A stretch of DNA of 64,000 bases. Origin: Pseudomonas sp. ZH-FAD. Lineage in GTDB: Bacteria > Pseudomonadota > Gammaproteobacteria > Pseudomonadales > Pseudomonadaceae. The stretch is from assembly GCF_002803095.1 (NCBI RefSeq), contig NZ_PGLR01000024.1:31190-95189 (forward strand), read 5' to 3'. The translations under genes were made by a program, and so were the position numbers. A model generated the notes under the pieces. The model did not search any database. It saw only the letters and a program-made list of their open reading frames with translations, and had not been told where the DNA came from. Below, one piece after another: positions 1 through 9,583 of the stretch. Every line of letters begins with the position of its first letter. The stretch's first letter is position 1.

Positions 1-18
1 AGACTTCAAGCAGCGATG

Positions 19-58
19 AAAAACGCCGCGAACCCTCTGCAGGATTCGCGGCGTTTTT
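19..58. terminator. Bidirectional intrinsic terminator
   Basis: A 14-bp stem (AAAAACGCCGCGAA against TTCGCGGCGTTTTT) closes a 12-base loop. It has an A-run on the left and a T-run on the right, so it reads as a terminator from either side. It would end a plus-strand gene lying outside the window and the minus-strand DUF2167 gene that stops at 125. Confidence 0.8.
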
Positions 59-62
59 GTAT

Positions 63-111
63 CCCGGAGGCAATCCGGGACACTGTGACAAGCCCCCGGA
101 TTGCATCCGGG
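63..111. repeat. Pair of REP-like palindromes
   Basis: Two short inverted repeats, 63-79 and 95-111, share the arms CCCGGA and TCCGGG around loops of about 5 bases. They lie between the terminator and the end of the DUF2167 gene. They resemble the GCCCGGAT-type REP units common in pseudomonads. Confidence 0.55.
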
Positions 112-124
112 CTACGGACTGAAC

Positions 125-1171
125 TCAGCGTTTGTCCGCATCGTTCGGTTTGTTCAGATCCATCACCGTTTGCGCTGGCTCTTGCGGTTTGGCCTCGGCA
201 ACCGGTGCGACCGGAGCGCTCACGGCGTCGACCGGCGCTTCCTTCTTGCGCAGACCGATGCGCTTGAACAGCCAGCCGCCCAGCACCACCGGGATGAACC
301 AGAACTTCTTCAGCAGTACCAGCAACATGGCCAGCAAACCGGTCTTGGCGGCGACCTTGCCGGCTACCAGCGCGCCGAGGCCGTATGCGGCAACGGTATC
401 CAGATCCGGATCGAACTCGGCATAGCGCTGGCCCGGGTTGAACTCGGTTGCAGCCAGCACGGCCGGCACGCTGGCCTCGATTTCTGCCAGTTGATCCATA
501 TTGGCGACGAAATTCAGCACCAGCACACCCTTACGGCCCAACACGCGAATGTTGTAATTCAGGGTATTGGCCTCGCTATCGCCGAACTTCAGCTCTTTGG
601 CCCAATAGAGCTTCTTGCCTTCGGCATCGTAGTGCGGCTCGGCGGCCCAGCCGACCAGTTGCACGGCCTCGTAGCCATTCTCTTCACGCCAGGTGTTGGC
701 CTCGCGCATGTCGGCCTGCATGTCCTTGAGCATGTCGCCGTAGTCGATATCGCCGGCGTCCTCATCGGACACGTAGCCGCTGCCTTCGTATTCGACGGTC
801 ACACCCCAGGATTCATCGGCCAGCGGCGACACACCAGCCGGCAGGATCATGCCCAGCGGCGGGACGTCATCTGGCGGGTTGCCCCAGGCATCGACCAGCA
901 GGCGCTGGGCGTTCTCACCGTCGAGAAACACCAGAGTATCGGGCAGATTGAGGGTGGCCAGATCGTTGCCCAGGACGACGCGGCCGCTCTTGAACTCCAG
1001 GCTGGCGACGAATTCTTCAGGACTGATGTATTGCGCCGCATCCTCGGTCTCGATGACCTCGGTGTCGACCGCAGCGTTTTCTGGCTCGGTCTCGGGATTG
1101 GCGTATGCAACGCAGGTGAACGGCAGGACAGCAGCCAGCGCGGCTGCCAGGATCGAATCCTTGATCGACAT
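125..1171 (-). CDS. DUF2167 family membrane protein
   Basis: This 348-aa protein matches the DUF2167 family of inner-membrane proteins of unknown function. Residues 1-24 form a signal peptide. An acidic linker and the conserved globular part follow, with the family-typical segments around WGVTVEYEGSGYV, NTLNYNIRVLGRKG and LNFVA. A hydrophobic stretch near residues 275-305 (LLAMLLVLLKKFWFIPVVLG) is the membrane anchor, and a Pro/Ala-rich cytoplasmic tail ends the protein. The ATG has a GGAG Shine-Dalgarno sequence six bases upstream. The gene stands alone and ends next to a terminator. No function is claimed. Confidence 0.85.
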   Translation of the reverse strand: MSIKDSILAAALAAVLPFTCVAYANPETEPENAAVDTEVIETEDAAQYISPEEFVASLEFKSGRVVLGNDLATLNLPDTLVFLDGENAQRLLVDAWGNPPDDVPPLGMILPAGVSPLADESWGVTVEYEGSGYVSDEDAGDIDYGDMLKDMQADMREANTWREENGYEAVQLVGWAAEPHYDAEGKKLYWAKELKFGDSEANTLNYNIRVLGRKGVLVLNFVANMDQLAEIEASVPAVLAATEFNPGQRYAEFDPDLDTVAAYGLGALVAGKVAAKTGLLAMLLVLLKKFWFIPVVLGGWLFKRIGLRKKEAPVDAVSAPVAPVAEAKPQEPAQTVMDLNKPNDADKR

Positions 1172-1353
1172 GGGAACTCCATAGACACGGGTAGGTAAAT
1201 GTAACTGCTTATTACGTTACCACGCTCGCGGAACTCGACATGCGTCATACCGCAACTTTTTGCGATGTTCCGCCCCCCTGCAAAGAAGACCACGGAGCAC
1301 CGCCCCCGCAGGCGATGCTCCGCAGCCAACCTGGCGCCGACCCTGGCTACCGT

Positions 1354-1380
1354 GCGTGATCCGAACACCAGGGATCACGC
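1354..1380 (-). terminator. Hairpin after the 2053-aa RTX peroxidase gene
   Basis: An almost perfect 9-bp stem (GCGTGATCC / GGATCACGC) starts five bases after the stop codon at 1385-1387. No T-run follows on the minus strand. It could be a weak or Rho-assisted terminator or an mRNA 3'-end stabiliser. Confidence 0.4.
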
Positions 1381-1384
1381 CACC

Positions 1385-4300
1385 TCATACCAACTGGAAG
1401 TCGGTGATGGTCACGCTGGTATGGTCGGTTACACCGACCAGGCGAATGCTGCCACCATCTGCACCATTGACCGTCACCAACACATCGTTGCCGGCATCGG
1501 CGATTGACACCCGACTGGCGAAAGTCGCCGCCGTGAGATTGAACGCCGCGATGTTGAGCAGGTCCTGCCCTCCAGTCGGGTTGGCGTCGAAACCAATGAT
1601 GGTGTCGTTGCCGAAGTTGGGCCCGAACATGAAGATGTTGTTGCCCTGGCTGGCATACAGGGTGTCGTTGCCAGCACCACCGATCATGATGTCGTTACCC
1701 GCACCACCATCGAGGATGTCGTCACCGTCACCGCCGTCGAGGATGTCGTTGCCACCATCGCCGAACAGCATGTCATCACCCAGGCCGCCGAACAGTCTGT
1801 CGGCACCGGCACCACCGTGCAGGGTGTCATTGCCGTCCAGACCATGCAGCTCATCATCACCGCCCTGCCCACGCAGAACATCATTGCCGGCGCTGCCGGA
1901 CATCAGGTTGGCCTGACCATTGCCGGTGGCATTGGCCGGCCCGGTGCCGACATGCACGTAGTTTTCCACGTTGGCGCTCAGGGTGTAGCTGGCCGCAGTG
2001 GAATAGACGGTATCGATACCACCGCCGCTGGCCTCGACCACCACATCGCCGGGGTTGTCGACGTAGTAGCTGTCGTTGCCTGCCCCACCAACCAGACGGT
2101 CGACTCCGGCACCGCCATCGAGCACGTCATCGCCGTCACCACCAGTGATGGTATTGGCCAGCTCGTTGCCATAGCCGGTGAAATTGCCAGTGCCAATAAA
2201 GGTCAGGTGCTCGACGTTGGCACCCAGGCCGTACTCCTGCAGAGTGGTACGCACGGTATCAGTACCCTGCCCGGCAAGCTCTATCACCTGATCGCCAATG
2301 TTATCGACGATATAGATGTCATTACCCAACCCACCGATCATGATGTCAGCGCCCAGCCCACCATCCAGGGTGTCGTTGCCAGCACCACCGTCGAGGATGT
2401 CGTTGCCATCCAGACCGTTGAGCACATCGTTGCCACCCAGGCCGAGGATGTAGTCGTCCAGCGTCGTACCGTTGAGCGTATTCGCCGCGTTGGTGCCCAT
2501 GATCACCGCGCTGGCGATCACGGCCGTCGCCGCTGAGGTCAGCACCTCGACGGTGCCACGGTTGTCGGTATAGCTGACCTGCACCCGCACCTGCTGGCCC
2601 GCCTGCGCATTGGTCAGGGTAAAGGACTGCGCGGTGGCGCCGGCGATATTGCTGAAGCTATCGCCATTGCCCGCCTGCCATTGATAGCCAAACGTCACCC
2701 CAACCATACCGTCGGCATCGGCGATCATCGCGGTTGAGGCGATCAGCACCTGGCCGACATTGGGTGACGTATTATTGAGCTGTGGCAGCCCGCTCGGCGC
2801 ATCGTTGATATTGAGCACGGGCGCAGTGACTTCCGATACCAGGCTCTCCGGGTTGCCCCAGTCGTCGCTGAAGCTGACTACCACGCGTAGCGCCAGCCCG
2901 ACCTCGGCATCGCCCGGGGTGAAACTCTGCCCCGTACCGACCTGCACCCACTCGCCGGCCACCAGCGCCTGCCAGGCGTAGCTGAGCACAGCGAATTCGG
3001 TGCCATTGGGATCACTGACGGTGGCGGCAGCAACCAACACCTCGTCCTCGCTGGGCGCCATATTGCTGATGGTCACACTGCCCTCGGCGGGGCGATCCAC
3101 CAACCACACCACCTGGTCAGCGAACTGCACGCGGTCGATATTGCGCAGGGTATCGGTACCATCGGAGACGATCTTGCGGGTAGTACTGAGCCCATCAGGA
3201 TCGAGCGGGTCGAAGGTAGTCACGGTACCACCGCCACCGGCAAAGCGGGTATGGCTGACCGTCCAGGTGCCGTCGAAGTTCTCGAAGATGTCGTACTCAT
3301 CGGCCAGGCCGAAGTACACCGCAGTGTCGATATCATGCTCATCCTTGCTGTAGAGAATCTCACGCACGATATGCAACTGGCCGGGATTGAGCAGGCGACT
3401 GAACATGGCCTGATCCAGCGTCAGACTGTCTGGAGTGCCGGCGAGAATGCCGCTCTTGCCGGTGATCAGCTGGGTCATGCCATCGGCTGTACCGATCTCG
3501 TTGCCGCTGTCGTCACGGATGCTGATACGCACGTTGAGCCAAGCCGCGCCATCGATGTAATCGTCGCCACCGCGGCCTTCGATCACGTCACTGCCGCCAC
3601 CACCGAGCAGGATATTTCCAGCGTTGAAGGCGATGATCGCTTCCAAATCACCCTCTTGCGGAGCTGCCTCGATCAGGTAGTCGAGCATTTCGCGCAGGCC
3701 ATTGATGCGGTCCACACCGGCCTGGCTGAGGGCATTGTTGGCATTGAGCTGATCCTCTTCGCCAGCGTCCGGATCGTTACCGCGATCGTCGCCACGCAAG
3801 ACATCGTCGAGGTCCCAGCCCGACAGCGCCTCTACGTCGCTGAAGCGGTCACGCAGGACCTTCAGCGGCTCGGTGTCGAACACCAGCTGGTTGAGATCCG
3901 AGTAGGCAGCGACCGTGCTGTCCTTGTGGATCACCCAGTCGAAACCCCACATACCGATATTCTTCTGGATACCGGCGCCGGCGAACATGATGTCGTCACC
4001 GGAGTCGGCGTCATAGTCGGTGTCGCCCTGGCCACCGTTGAGCACGTCGTGGCCGATGATCGGGCTCTCGAAGAAGATGTCGCCATTGTCGCCAGCAATG
4101 TAGTCGAAGCGACCACCACCTTCGATCCAGTCGTCACCAGAGCCACCGAACAACGCATCGATACCACTGCCGCCATGGATGAAGTCGTTACCGGTGCCAC
4201 CCATGATTTCCTTGCCGTCAGTGCCGCCGATGATGAAGTCGTCGCCCTCGCCACCGAAGATCAGATCCAGCCCGTTGCCACCGTGGATCACGTCGTTGCC

Positions 4301-7300
4301 GGCACCGCCTTTGATGACATCGTCGCCACCGATGTCGGTGATGATGTCATCGCCATCGCCGCCCTGGATGATGTCGTTGCCATAGCCCCCCTCAATACGG
4401 TCATCTCCGCCATCGCCCCACAGGGTATCGTCGCCGATGCCGCCGATGAGAATGTCGTTGCCCTCGGTTCCGCCGAGCACCACGTGCTCTTCACCGTTGT
4501 AACGCAGGTAACCGGGACCACGCTCCACCAGCGGAGTCAGCGCCTGCATGACGGGATCGTCCCACTCTGGGTCATCCCCGACTTGCAGCGCCTGGTTCAA
4601 CTCGAGGATGTGATCCACCGAGGCAAACAGGTCCCCCGGCAGGTGCGAGGAGCCCGGCCGGCCGAGGTCAGTATTAGCCATCACCAGTGCGGCGAAAGAG
4701 TTTTCCTCGAGCGCCGCGAGCAGATCGAGGCCTTGGGTACGCGACAGGTAGTAGAAGCGATCGCCATCCTGGAGATTCTCCATCTGCACTTCGAAGACGA
4801 AGTTGAAGGTCGAACCCAGCATGCCGCCAAAGGGCATCTTGCGTTCGGCCAGACCGCCGATCCAGAAGTCCACCAGATTCAGGCCTGACTCGCGGTTGGC
4901 CCAGGTGCCGCTGCTGTTGAGGAAGTCGACCCGGTCGCTCGGACTGCCCGCTCCACCCATGACCAGCAAGGTGGCGGCGGCACGTTTGGCCTCGGCGGTA
5001 TCAGCAGCGAGGATGCTTTCGTGCTGACCGTAGGCAGCGATGAAGTTGATGATCGACGCCGAGTTCTTGATGTTCAGCGCGAAGTCGGTCCAACTGACGT
5101 ACGGTTTGAGGTTGCTGTCACCAGTAGCGGCGAAGAACTGCTCGCGCGCGCTATTGAGCGAGGGCACACCGGTATCGCGGCCACGGGCGATGTTGATCGC
5201 GGCCAGGTCCAGCGGCAGCCCCACCAGATTGTTGCGTAACGCACCGGTGACGAACTCGTCGATCTCGTTGCCGGTCTGCCGGGTCATACCGCGAATGATC
5301 GCCCCCGCCATGACATCAGCATCGGCGGTGCCGAACTCGAGTGGATTGAGGAAGGCTTCGATCAGGCCGATGTCGCTGGACTGCATGTCGAAACTCAGGC
5401 GATCCACCGTTTCATTGAGCATGGAATGACCGAAGCGGTACACCACATGGGCGAACTCGGCGACGATGGCTGCGTCGATCTCGATATCCGGCTGCACCAG
5501 GAAGATGTCGGTGAACGGCTGGATCTTGCGCACGAACTCTTCGAACACCAGATGCTGGTACTGCATCTCGTTGACGAAGCGTGCAGCCTGGAACAGCCGC
5601 TCACCGTTCCAGATCAGCCCGTCGGCACTCTCCGGCACAGAATCAATCGGCACCAGCAGCCACTCGTTGATGAAATCCAGGTTCCCCGACGCGAGGATCA
5701 CCCCCTTGTTCATCTCGACCAGCCGGTTGTGCTCGGAGTGGAACACATGGTGCACCGCGGTCAGGCCAATATTTTCGTTGCCGCGACCGTCGCCAGTGAT
5801 GTAGTGGGCGTCGAGCAGTTCGTTGTCGTATTCGAGGTTGCGTCCGGTCATGGGGTTGACCGCCACGGCATTACCGGCCACATCGTCAACATCAGCCATC
5901 AGTTGCCCGCCAACTATTACCGGTACCGCGTTATGAGCGATATCGTCGAGGAAGGCATGGCCGGTGCGCACGGCCCCCAGAGTGCTGATGGGATTGTCCG
6001 GATCACCCTCCACCTGAACTGGCGGATTGCCGGGCATGATCAGCATGGCGAAACCATTCTCGCCACGGATGAACTGACCGTACTGGTCGGTGGCCAGCAG
6101 CGGCACATTGCCCACATCGGCATCGGTTAGGTTGATGCCGAGCATCTCGCGGGCCTGAGCCTTTATGTCGGCCCAGGTAGCCAGGCCGCCGTTGGGTCCG
6201 TCGAGCATATGCCCGGTGGCCACCGGCTTACCGTCGACCATCACGTACTCGCGCAGGAAAACCTGGTGCGAGGCGTGTGAGGTGTAGGTCTGGTTCTGAT
6301 CGACGAAGGGAGTGGTCTGGTTGACATGCTCACGCACATCATCGGCTGTACCCAGAATGCCATCGGGCCCAGGCTGGTTGGTGGCGCGGGTGAGGATCAT
6401 GAAGTTGCTGTGCGAGCCCTCGACATAAAGCGGGTCGTCCGGCTGCAGCGGGATATATACGGTGCCGCTGCCCCCCTTGTTGACCAGATCCAGGCCATGA
6501 TCGAAGAACTGGCCGAACAGGCTCATCCAGGCGTTGAAGGGTGCACTTAGCCCCTCATCCGGTGATACGTTGGGTACCTGCACGGTGCCGTTGTCCATGA
6601 CGACGCCAAACTCATCCAGCAACTGTTCCAGCGCAGCCGATTTGACCTCGGGCAACGCTTCAAGCAGTGCGTCACGGGTATTGGTATCGCTTTGCAGCTG
6701 TGTCAGAGCGGCTTCGACATCAGCCATGGCCGAAGCTGCCGCTGCCGCCGAGGTTGCAGCGCTCTCGCCGAGCAGTCCGGCAGCCTGGATGGCGGAGTTG
6801 GTGGCGGTCACGGCAGCACTGTATGCAGCCAGCGCAGCCATGACATCACCATTGGTGTTGAACGCCTCCAGCAATGTCGCCTGAGCCAGCGCCTGCTCCG
6901 CCTGCGCGGCTGCCACTAGCGTCTGTGACGCTGCGTGCGCCTGGGCAGCGGCGTCGGCCTCGGCCTGTGCATCGAGCAGCACCTGGTTGGCGGCCAGCAC
7001 CGCAGCGGCAGAAGCCTCCAGGCTGGCTTCGTTGGCGTCGATTGCAGCCAGCGTGTCCGGCTCCGCCGCTTCGGCAGCCTTCAGCGCCGCCAGTGCTTCG
7101 GCAATCAGTTGCGCCTCGGCGAAGGGATCGCTGGAACCTGCGTATTGCAGTGCGGCAATCACCACGGCCGGATTGTTCAGGCTCTGGTCGACGATCAGGT
7201 TGCTGATCACCCTTGGCTGCGAATCCACCACATAGCCGCTGGTTTGTTCATAGCTGGTCTGAGTGCCCGAACCGGGAAAGCCGGGGGGCGCGCCGGCGCC

Positions 7301-7546
7301 ATCAATGCCGTTTTCCGCGTCGCGGAACTCCGGCTCCAGCAGCCGCGGCATGACCTGGTCGGCCGAGCCGTAATACTGCTGGCCGGGTACCAGGTTGTTG
7401 TAGGAACCATCGACAGTACGCAGGCCATAGGGCAACAGTGGGTTGTTGACCAGGTCATACAGCGACTCACCGGCCGCGTGGGCTTCGGCGATCTTGATTT
7501 GCAGGAGAATGAATTCCAGATCGGATTGGGTTGTCTTGACAGCCAT
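1385..7546 (-). CDS. RTX haem peroxidase, single peroxidase domain, 2053 aa (T1SS substrate)
   Basis: A large calcium-binding RTX protein with an animal-type haem peroxidase domain, the family that includes Rhizobium peroxicin-like proteins. Active-site motifs are intact: distal GQFFDH (Gln346, Asp349, His350), RGNE (Arg588, Glu591), proximal FRFGH-type His707 (in YRFGHS) and Asn785 in NIARGRD. Residues about 141-312 are an alanine-rich helical insertion missing from the sister protein. A first GGxGxDxU block spans about residues 1021-1150. Ig-like segments lie around 1500-1680 and a second RTX block with two 90-aa modules runs to the end. There is no N-terminal signal peptide, and the C-terminus (ITDFQLV) looks like a type I secretion signal. 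GGGAG precedes the ATG by about nine bases. The exporter at 23.3-27.7 kb is the likely partner. The substrate is unknown. Confidence 0.9.
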   Translation of the reverse strand: MAVKTTQSDLEFILLQIKIAEAHAAGESLYDLVNNPLLPYGLRTVDGSYNNLVPGQQYYGSADQVMPRLLEPEFRDAENGIDGAGAPPGFPGSGTQTSYEQTSGYVVDSQPRVISNLIVDQSLNNPAVVIAALQYAGSSDPFAEAQLIAEALAALKAAEAAEPDTLAAIDANEASLEASAAAVLAANQVLLDAQAEADAAAQAHAASQTLVAAAQAEQALAQATLLEAFNTNGDVMAALAAYSAAVTATNSAIQAAGLLGESAATSAAAAASAMADVEAALTQLQSDTNTRDALLEALPEVKSAALEQLLDEFGVVMDNGTVQVPNVSPDEGLSAPFNAWMSLFGQFFDHGLDLVNKGGSGTVYIPLQPDDPLYVEGSHSNFMILTRATNQPGPDGILGTADDVREHVNQTTPFVDQNQTYTSHASHQVFLREYVMVDGKPVATGHMLDGPNGGLATWADIKAQAREMLGINLTDADVGNVPLLATDQYGQFIRGENGFAMLIMPGNPPVQVEGDPDNPISTLGAVRTGHAFLDDIAHNAVPVIVGGQLMADVDDVAGNAVAVNPMTGRNLEYDNELLDAHYITGDGRGNENIGLTAVHHVFHSEHNRLVEMNKGVILASGNLDFINEWLLVPIDSVPESADGLIWNGERLFQAARFVNEMQYQHLVFEEFVRKIQPFTDIFLVQPDIEIDAAIVAEFAHVVYRFGHSMLNETVDRLSFDMQSSDIGLIEAFLNPLEFGTADADVMAGAIIRGMTRQTGNEIDEFVTGALRNNLVGLPLDLAAINIARGRDTGVPSLNSAREQFFAATGDSNLKPYVSWTDFALNIKNSASIINFIAAYGQHESILAADTAEAKRAAATLLVMGGAGSPSDRVDFLNSSGTWANRESGLNLVDFWIGGLAERKMPFGGMLGSTFNFVFEVQMENLQDGDRFYYLSRTQGLDLLAALEENSFAALVMANTDLGRPGSSHLPGDLFASVDHILELNQALQVGDDPEWDDPVMQALTPLVERGPGYLRYNGEEHVVLGGTEGNDILIGGIGDDTLWGDGGDDRIEGGYGNDIIQGGDGDDIITDIGGDDVIKGGAGNDVIHGGNGLDLIFGGEGDDFIIGGTDGKEIMGGTGNDFIHGGSGIDALFGGSGDDWIEGGGRFDYIAGDNGDIFFESPIIGHDVLNGGQGDTDYDADSGDDIMFAGAGIQKNIGMWGFDWVIHKDSTVAAYSDLNQLVFDTEPLKVLRDRFSDVEALSGWDLDDVLRGDDRGNDPDAGEEDQLNANNALSQAGVDRINGLREMLDYLIEAAPQEGDLEAIIAFNAGNILLGGGGSDVIEGRGGDDYIDGAAWLNVRISIRDDSGNEIGTADGMTQLITGKSGILAGTPDSLTLDQAMFSRLLNPGQLHIVREILYSKDEHDIDTAVYFGLADEYDIFENFDGTWTVSHTRFAGGGGTVTTFDPLDPDGLSTTRKIVSDGTDTLRNIDRVQFADQVVWLVDRPAEGSVTISNMAPSEDEVLVAAATVSDPNGTEFAVLSYAWQALVAGEWVQVGTGQSFTPGDAEVGLALRVVVSFSDDWGNPESLVSEVTAPVLNINDAPSGLPQLNNTSPNVGQVLIASTAMIADADGMVGVTFGYQWQAGNGDSFSNIAGATAQSFTLTNAQAGQQVRVQVSYTDNRGTVEVLTSAATAVIASAVIMGTNAANTLNGTTLDDYILGLGGNDVLNGLDGNDILDGGAGNDTLDGGLGADIMIGGLGNDIYIVDNIGDQVIELAGQGTDTVRTTLQEYGLGANVEHLTFIGTGNFTGYGNELANTITGGDGDDVLDGGAGVDRLVGGAGNDSYYVDNPGDVVVEASGGGIDTVYSTAASYTLSANVENYVHVGTGPANATGNGQANLMSGSAGNDVLRGQGGDDELHGLDGNDTLHGGAGADRLFGGLGDDMLFGDGGNDILDGGDGDDILDGGAGNDIMIGGAGNDTLYASQGNNIFMFGPNFGNDTIIGFDANPTGGQDLLNIAAFNLTAATFASRVSIADAGNDVLVTVNGADGGSIRLVGVTDHTSVTITDFQLV
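6611..7126 (-). other. Alanine-rich coiled-coil-like insertion inside the peroxidase domain
   Basis: This interval encodes residues about 141-312 of the 2053-aa protein. It is dominated by Ala, Glu, Gln, Leu and Asp with no Pro or Gly runs, as expected for a long helix or coiled coil. In both peroxidase domains of the 4100-aa protein the same position (after NPAAVQ and before PDEGLSA) holds only a short Gly/Asp-rich loop. Confidence 0.7.
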
Positions 7547-8108
7547 TTTTTTGTGCTCCCTTCGATGTGAGCGCGACTGACGGAGACGTCAGTGAAACCA
7601 CATGCATACGGCAACATTGCAACGGCGTGGCGCGGCGCAGGCAGAAGTGTGTCTAGGCAGATGGAATAGGGCTCAAACCGCATCTGGCGATCGTTTGCCC
7701 CGGCGGCAACTGGGCCGTGGGATGGGACTAAGGCGGACCGTGACCATGCCACAGACCGGTACCACATAAGCTCGCCGCTACGGGACGGCGTGGACTGCTG
7801 TCCATGTTATTGCGCTCCATCACCGGTGACCTCAACGACGGCCGGGTGCCCTCTCTTGCACCGCATGCCATCGCCAGCGCCACGCTTGAGAATGCTCAAG
7901 ACCCACTCCATGCGTCCTATCAAGCTACGGCTGTAACAGCCACCTCGCCTATCCGCCTGGAGCACACGCCAACCTCTGCTGAGTTGGTGATGCGCGCTCG
8001 GCGTCCCGGCAAGGCCAATCCTGAACTAGCTTGTTGATAGACCTCACCACGTTGCAGCAAGCAGAAGGTCTCTCAGCACTTGGTTCCAAGCATCGGGGAG
8101 TAACGGCA
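7547..8108. promoter_or_regulatory. Divergent intergenic region between RTX peroxidase and sensor kinase
   Basis: This 562-bp gap must hold the promoters of the minus-strand peroxidase and the plus-strand kinase. I see no RNA gene and no convincing ORF. A small TTGCC/GGCAA hairpin lies at about 7694-7708. No sigma-70 promoter could be assigned with confidence. Confidence 0.4.
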
Positions 8109-9572
8109 ATGGCCATAGATGCAAAGGTCGAATCCATTTCAACGACCTTGGTCGAGAATGGTGATGGGACTTTGGTCGAACCCATCTCATCCGGCTGGCG
8201 TCGCCTGGGGCCGGCGAACCGCTCGGTGCAGTTCGTTCTCGCTGCTGCACTGATACTCGGCGTGAGCATGACCTTCGTCGGCAGCCTGGTCAGCCAGCAG
8301 ATCAGGCTGGCCGCAGCGCAGAGTGCGGGAGAAGGCGCAGCCATCTACATGGAGGCATTTCTCGACGAGTACGTTCAGGAGTTGGCCAGTGCGCGCAGCC
8401 TCAAACCCGAGAGCACGCAGGCCATCGATGCACTGATGCGGCAAACCTCGCTCAACAGCCACATCGTTTCGGTGAAGATCTGGCTCCCCGACGGCAGCAA
8501 CGTCTACAGCACCAGCAAGCGCCCGGTCTTCTACTATCACCCGGCCGGCCCCATCGCCGAGGCCATGCAGGGCAAGGTGGTCACCCGCCTGAGCCCGCTG
8601 GATCATGACGAGCACGCCTACGAGCGCAGCTTCGACCGGCCGCTGTACGAAACCTACGTGCCACTGCGCGAGTTCGGTAGCGGCAAGATCATCGCCATCG
8701 GCGAGTTCTACGAGATGGAGCACGAGATCGGCAGCATCCACCAACAGGTCTGGGCCACCATCGCCGCGGCTACCCTGGCCATGCTGGTGCTGCTGTTTCT
8801 CATCGTCCGCCACGGTGATCGCATCATCAGCAAACAGCAGACGGCCCTGCGCCAGCAGATGCATGCACAGCTGGCACTGCATCAGCAAAATGCCACCCTG
8901 CAGCGGCGCATCGCCACCGCCAGCCAGGAGTTCGCCACGATCAATGAACTGACCCACAGACGCCTGGGCGCCGACCTGCACGATGGCCCGGCGCAGCTCC
9001 TGACCCTGATCCTGCTGCGCCTGGATGAACTGGCGGCATTGTCGACTAGCACGACCAGCGAGCCATTGGAGACCATCCGCAACGCCGCGCAGGAAAGCCT
9101 GCGCGAGATTCGCGGTATTTCCCGCGGCCTGGCCCTGCCGGAAATCAACGAACTGAATCTGGATGAGCTGCTCAAACTGGTGGTGCAACGCCACGAACAG
9201 CGCAGCGAAACCAAGGTGCAGCTAGATCTCGGCGAGTTACCCGAGGCGCTGAGTCTGCCCTACAAGATCTGCATCTACCGGCTGGTACAGGAGGCATTGA
9301 ACAATGCCTTCCACCATGCCGGCGGCCAGGGTCAACGGGTCAGCGCCGAGTGCAGGCAGGGCGTACTGGAAGTACAGGTGGAAGACGCCGGCGCAGGCAT
9401 CGATCAGGGTCTTCAGGGCGCGACTGGGTCACATCGCTCGCGCCTGGGACTGGTGGGCATGCGCTATCGGGTGGAGTCTCTAGGCGGGACGTTCGAACTC
9501 GAATCGGCCCCCGGGAAAGGCACCCGGGTCACGGCCAGATTCGATTTACACGATGACGAAAACTGCCAGTAA
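8109..9572 (+). CDS. NarL-family sensor histidine kinase
   Basis: A membrane sensor kinase of 487 aa from the ATG at 8109, which has GGGGAG eight bases upstream; an in-frame ATG at 8031 lacks a clear Shine-Dalgarno sequence. Transmembrane helices at about residues 40-61 and 214-234 bracket a periplasmic sensor of about 150 aa. A HisKA_3 dimerisation domain follows with the phospho-acceptor in DLHDGPAQL (His291), then a HATPase_c domain with an N-box (QEALNNAFHHA) and a glycine box (SRLGLVGMRYR). Its stop lies 11 bp from the stop of the minus-strand regulator at 9584, its likely partner. The position between two RTX peroxidase genes suggests control of that locus, but this is inferred from location only. 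The signal sensed is not recognisable. Confidence 0.88.
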   Translation: MAIDAKVESISTTLVENGDGTLVEPISSGWRRLGPANRSVQFVLAAALILGVSMTFVGSLVSQQIRLAAAQSAGEGAAIYMEAFLDEYVQELASARSLKPESTQAIDALMRQTSLNSHIVSVKIWLPDGSNVYSTSKRPVFYYHPAGPIAEAMQGKVVTRLSPLDHDEHAYERSFDRPLYETYVPLREFGSGKIIAIGEFYEMEHEIGSIHQQVWATIAAATLAMLVLLFLIVRHGDRIISKQQTALRQQMHAQLALHQQNATLQRRIATASQEFATINELTHRRLGADLHDGPAQLLTLILLRLDELAALSTSTTSEPLETIRNAAQESLREIRGISRGLALPEINELNLDELLKLVVQRHEQRSETKVQLDLGELPEALSLPYKICIYRLVQEALNNAFHHAGGQGQRVSAECRQGVLEVQVEDAGAGIDQGLQGATGSHRSRLGLVGMRYRVESLGGTFELESAPGKGTRVTARFDLHDDENCQ

Positions 9573-9583
9573 CACCTGTGCCG

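Noticed and set aside
7650..7690. A sequence similar to GTTTG..CC.CTAT.CC about 115-125 bp upstream of both RTX peroxidase genes
   Set aside because: Only 12 of 16 positions agree. A match of that quality between two regions of this size is expected by chance, so I do not call a shared operator.
8187..9194. A 335-codon minus-strand frame opposite the sensor kinase
   Set aside because: The plus-strand kinase has complete HisKA_3 and HATPase motifs. The antisense frame has no recognisable domain.
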